Below are positions 61,667 through 64,000 of a stretch of DNA of 64,000 nt, in pieces. The position numbers and the translations under genes are program-made. Source of the stretch: Lachnospiraceae bacterium. GTDB taxonomy: Bacteria; Bacillota; Clostridia; Lachnospirales; Lachnospiraceae. Below the pieces are notes generated by a model that made no database searches, was not told the DNA's origin, and saw nothing but the letters and a program-made list of their open reading frames with translations. The stretch covers positions 1 to 64,000 of the forward strand of contig JAJQHZ010000124.1 in NCBI GenBank assembly GCA_021199475.1, written 5' to 3'. Every line of letters starts with the position of its first letter. Position 1 is the first letter of the stretch.

Positions 61667-64000
61667 ATGACAGGGCTGTCCCTGAAATGGGTGGATCGAT
61701 TGAAAAGAAGAATTGAACAGTTATTGAATGGAATATTTGAATATGAGCAGATGCGTCTGGTGCTTCGGCCGGAGGAGCTTAGCCTGAAGGGCGCTTCCGG
61801 GGATGTGCTCCATGGGAAGTTCTTTGTGGAGGGCATGGCCGGGGAGCGGGTGCACGGGTTTCTCTACCCTTCGGATGCGCGGATGATCTGCGATCCGGTC
61901 GAGTTTCATGGCATTTCGAATGAGATTCACTGTCAGTTTGACTGCAGCGGCCTGAAAAAGGGCTCGGACTGCGGGGGGAAAATTGTCGTTTGCAGTGACC
62001 ATGGAGAATATGAGATTCCTTATACGGTAAGCATTGCAGCCGCACCGGAAGCCGAGGAGCTCCCATTTGCGGACCTGGAGGAGTTTGTCAGACTGGCGAG
62101 GGCGGATTACCGGAAAGCGTATCGCTATTTTCTGACGCCGGGATTTTCAAATTTGCTGAAGGAGAGGGCGGAGCTTCTCAGTCTCTATGAGGGATTGCTT
62201 TCTTCGAATGTGACCGGTCAGGGCAGGGAGCGCACCTGGCAGAGTCTCTCTGCGATGGAGGAATTTCTGACCGGAGCGGGATGGAAGGAGCCGGTGGTCC
62301 TGAAGCTTGCAGGGACGGAGAATCCGCGCCTGGTTTTGGCAGCGGGTGAAAGCGGAGCGGCCGCGATTGATTCAGCTGCGGAGAAAGCGGCGTCGGATGC
62401 CGACAATTCCGTAAAGCAGGAGACGGTATTGAATGCCGGAGATTCTGCAAAGCAGGAGACGGCATTGGATACCGGAGATTCTGCAAAGCAGGAGCTGACA
62501 TTGGACACCGGTAATTCTGCAAAGCAGGAGGCGACACAGGATGTCGACGGATATTCTGCCGGGCAGATGCCGGATGCGTCTCTGCCATCGGACGAAGCCA
62601 CAGGGAACCTTTGCTTTGCGTGGGATTATGGCGAGATCGGGGAGCCGGAGCAGGTCACGCTGCACCTTCGGAAAAATACGTGGGGCTTTCGGACCATCTC
62701 AGTGAGCTCGGATGCTCTTTTTGTGCGCCCGGAGCGGGCATCCTTTACAACGGATGAGTTTGCGGGCAGCACCTTTGATCTGAATCTGATCCTTGACACG
62801 AACCTGATGCATGCGGGGAACAATTTTGCACGGCTGACCTTAAGCACAGGCAGCCAGACTCTGCAGATTGAGATGACCGCGAAAAAGAAGCCGCTTTATC
62901 CCAGGGACCGCCAGGCGCGGATTCGCCGGATTATGACGAAAAAGCTGGAGAATCTGTATGTTGAATTCCGGCTGCAAAAGATGAATCTGCCGACCTGGAT
63001 TGAGAATTCGGTCAGTGTGCTGAACAGCTACCGGCGCGCGGGGGGAGACGATCCGTTCGCGGATCTGCTGCTGGTGCAGATGTATTACGCGGATGATAAA
63101 AAGCATCGGGCGAAAAAGCTTTTGGAGCAGGTGGAGGCGCAAAAGGAGCGTCTTGACACTCAGGAACGCTATTGCTTTTATCTGTATATTACTACCTTTT
63201 TTTACCGGGAGGCGTCTTATGTAGACCGTGTGGAGGAGGAGGTTGTCCGGCAGTTTTACCGCAACCAGGAGAGCTGGCAGCTGCAGTGGATTCTTCTCTA
63301 TCTGCAGGAGAGCTATCTGAATGATCCGGAAGCGCGCTATGAGGCCGTGGCTGCGCAGTTTCAAAGCGGCTGCCGCAGCAGAATTCTTTATGTAGAAGCC
63401 TGGCAGGCACTGAAGGGCAACCCGTTCCTGATGCGTCATCTGGGCGAGTTTGAGCTTCATTTGCTTCGCTTTGCATGCCGGGAGAAGGTGCTGACTGCGG
63501 AAATTCTTCGTCAGACGGCGAACCTTGCCATGCACCATACGGGATTTGACCGTCGGCTTTATGAGGCGCTCTCGGATGGCTGCCGGATGTATCCGTCTGA
63601 GGATCTGGTGAGGGCAATCTGTCAGATCCTGATCCGCGGGGAAAAGAAGGAGCGGGAATATTTTGAATGGTATGAAAAAGGAGTGGAAAACGGCCTGCGC
63701 ATGAATGGCCTGTATGAGGCTTATATGCAGACCATGGAGTGCTCGGAATTTCGTGAGCTTCCTCAGATTATCCGTATGTATTTTCCATATGACACCTCCC
63801 TGGATTACCGCAAGCGGGCAGCGATTTACCGCAGCATTGCTGACAATCGCGAACACGATCCGCAGACCTGGCTCAATTACCGTCCCGCGATGGAACGGTT
63901 TGTGATGGAGCAGCTGGAAGCGCTGCATCTTTCTTCGGATCTGGCGGTTCTTTACAGCTGTTTTCTGCGGGAGGGTATGTTGACGGAGGCGCTTGCGAAA
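61667..64000 (+). CDS. DUF5717-like giant protein, N-terminal part (cut by window edge)
   Basis: Open frame of at least 778 codons running off the window. It begins with a basic helix (RRIEQLLNGIFEYEQ), continues with beta-type domains to about residue 420, including a repeat block at about 247-294, and then long helical stretches with TPR-like spacing (LVQMYYADDKKHRAKKLLEQ). The opening and layout recall DUF5717 proteins of Lachnospiraceae, which exceed 1100 residues and have no known function. ATG 61667 has no strong ribosome site; GTG 61691 or TTG 61700 may be the true start. High GC, like other core genes here. Confidence 0.75.
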   Translation, partial: MTGLSLKWVDRLKRRIEQLLNGIFEYEQMRLVLRPEELSLKGASGDVLHGKFFVEGMAGERVHGFLYPSDARMICDPVEFHGISNEIHCQFDCSGLKKGSDCGGKIVVCSDHGEYEIPYTVSIAAAPEAEELPFADLEEFVRLARADYRKAYRYFLTPGFSNLLKERAELLSLYEGLLSSNVTGQGRERTWQSLSAMEEFLTGAGWKEPVVLKLAGTENPRLVLAAGESGAAAIDSAAEKAASDADNSVKQETVLNAGDSAKQETALDTGDSAKQELTLDTGNSAKQEATQDVDGYSAGQMPDASLPSDEATGNLCFAWDYGEIGEPEQVTLHLRKNTWGFRTISVSSDALFVRPERASFTTDEFAGSTFDLNLILDTNLMHAGNNFARLTLSTGSQTLQIEMTAKKKPLYPRDRQARIRRIMTKKLENLYVEFRLQKMNLPTWIENSVSVLNSYRRAGGDDPFADLLLVQMYYADDKKHRAKKLLEQVEAQKERLDTQERYCFYLYITTFFYREASYVDRVEEEVVRQFYRNQESWQLQWILLYLQESYLNDPEARYEAVAAQFQSGCRSRILYVEAWQALKGNPFLMRHLGEFELHLLRFACREKVLTAEILRQTANLAMHHTGFDRRLYEALSDGCRMYPSEDLVRAICQILIRGEKKEREYFEWYEKGVENGLRMNGLYEAYMQTMECSEFRELPQIIRMYFPYDTSLDYRKRAAIYRSIADNREHDPQTWLNYRPAMERFVMEQLEALHLSSDLAVLYSCFLREGMLTEALAK
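62405..62548 (+). repeat. Four tandem 36-base repeats in the DUF5717-like gene
   Basis: Units 62405-62440, 62441-62476, 62477-62512 and 62513-62548 each code for a 12-residue block like DSAKQETALDTG. They form a polar linker between two beta-type domains. Confidence 0.85.

Noticed and set aside
62840-63928. Long minus-strand frame of 362 codons
   Set aside because: Lies fully opposite the DUF5717-like gene, has a composition typical of an antisense shadow (many His, Ile, Leu, Arg) and no domain or ribosome site.

Overview
This window comes from the chromosome of an anaerobic Gram-positive bacterium, most likely a Lachnospiraceae-type gut clostridium. The reasons are the Shine-Dalgarno-rich gene starts, the sporulating-Firmicutes style D-Ala-D-Ala carboxypeptidase, the M32 carboxypeptidase and the partial DUF5717-like giant protein at the right edge, a family I know only from this group. 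It is almost entirely one very large cell-surface polysaccharide locus.

Layout. (1) Positions 29-12384: a leftward, AT-rich operon with three GT2 enzymes, a GtrA-type flippase, two large multi-membrane proteins (DUF6311-like and a 1374-residue one), a TIM-barrel sugar isomerase, an SDR and an FAD-dependent oxidoreductase. (2) 12385-13810: the divergent control region, holding a serine recombinase, short repeats and the promoter of the rightward operon. (3) 13811-20304: export and termination, namely Wzt, a Wzm with an extra outside domain, an inserted ATPase/TOPRIM-like pair that looks like a defence module, and a methyltransferase with a repeat-built coiled coil resembling the WbdD chain terminator and length ruler. 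(4) 20304-29421: two very large multi-domain glycosyltransferases and a YfhO-type membrane protein. (5) 29494-33551: phosphohexomutase, ManC and ManA, giving GDP-mannose. (6) 33582-39653: a Wzx-like flippase, GT4, GT2, a GtrB-type enzyme and a GT-C-like membrane protein. (7) 39751-51219: the CDP-deoxyhexose genes rfbF, rfbH and rfbG, split by a six-gene cassette (aldolase, SDR, thiamine-diphosphate enzyme, KdsC-like phosphatase, SDR, AroB-like cyclase) that may make an unusual branched sugar or cyclitol. (8) 51365-56791: GtrA, GT-C-like protein, Ugd and RfbD. (9) 56792-64000: a housekeeping edge with dacF, an AraC regulator, tRNA-Glu, M32 carboxypeptidase and the DUF5717-like gene, rich in short tandem repeats.

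How it works together (inference): a mannose-based backbone would be built inside the cell by the large GT2 proteins, capped and measured by the methyltransferase/coiled-coil protein, recognised by the carbohydrate-binding tail of Wzt and exported by Wzm. Several GtrA/GtrB/GT-C sets would then add side sugars outside. The recombinase and its repeats at the divergent centre, the AT-rich left arm and the split CDP-sugar genes suggest that the locus has been assembled and rearranged by recombination. No computation or database search was possible; all family calls come from reading motifs.
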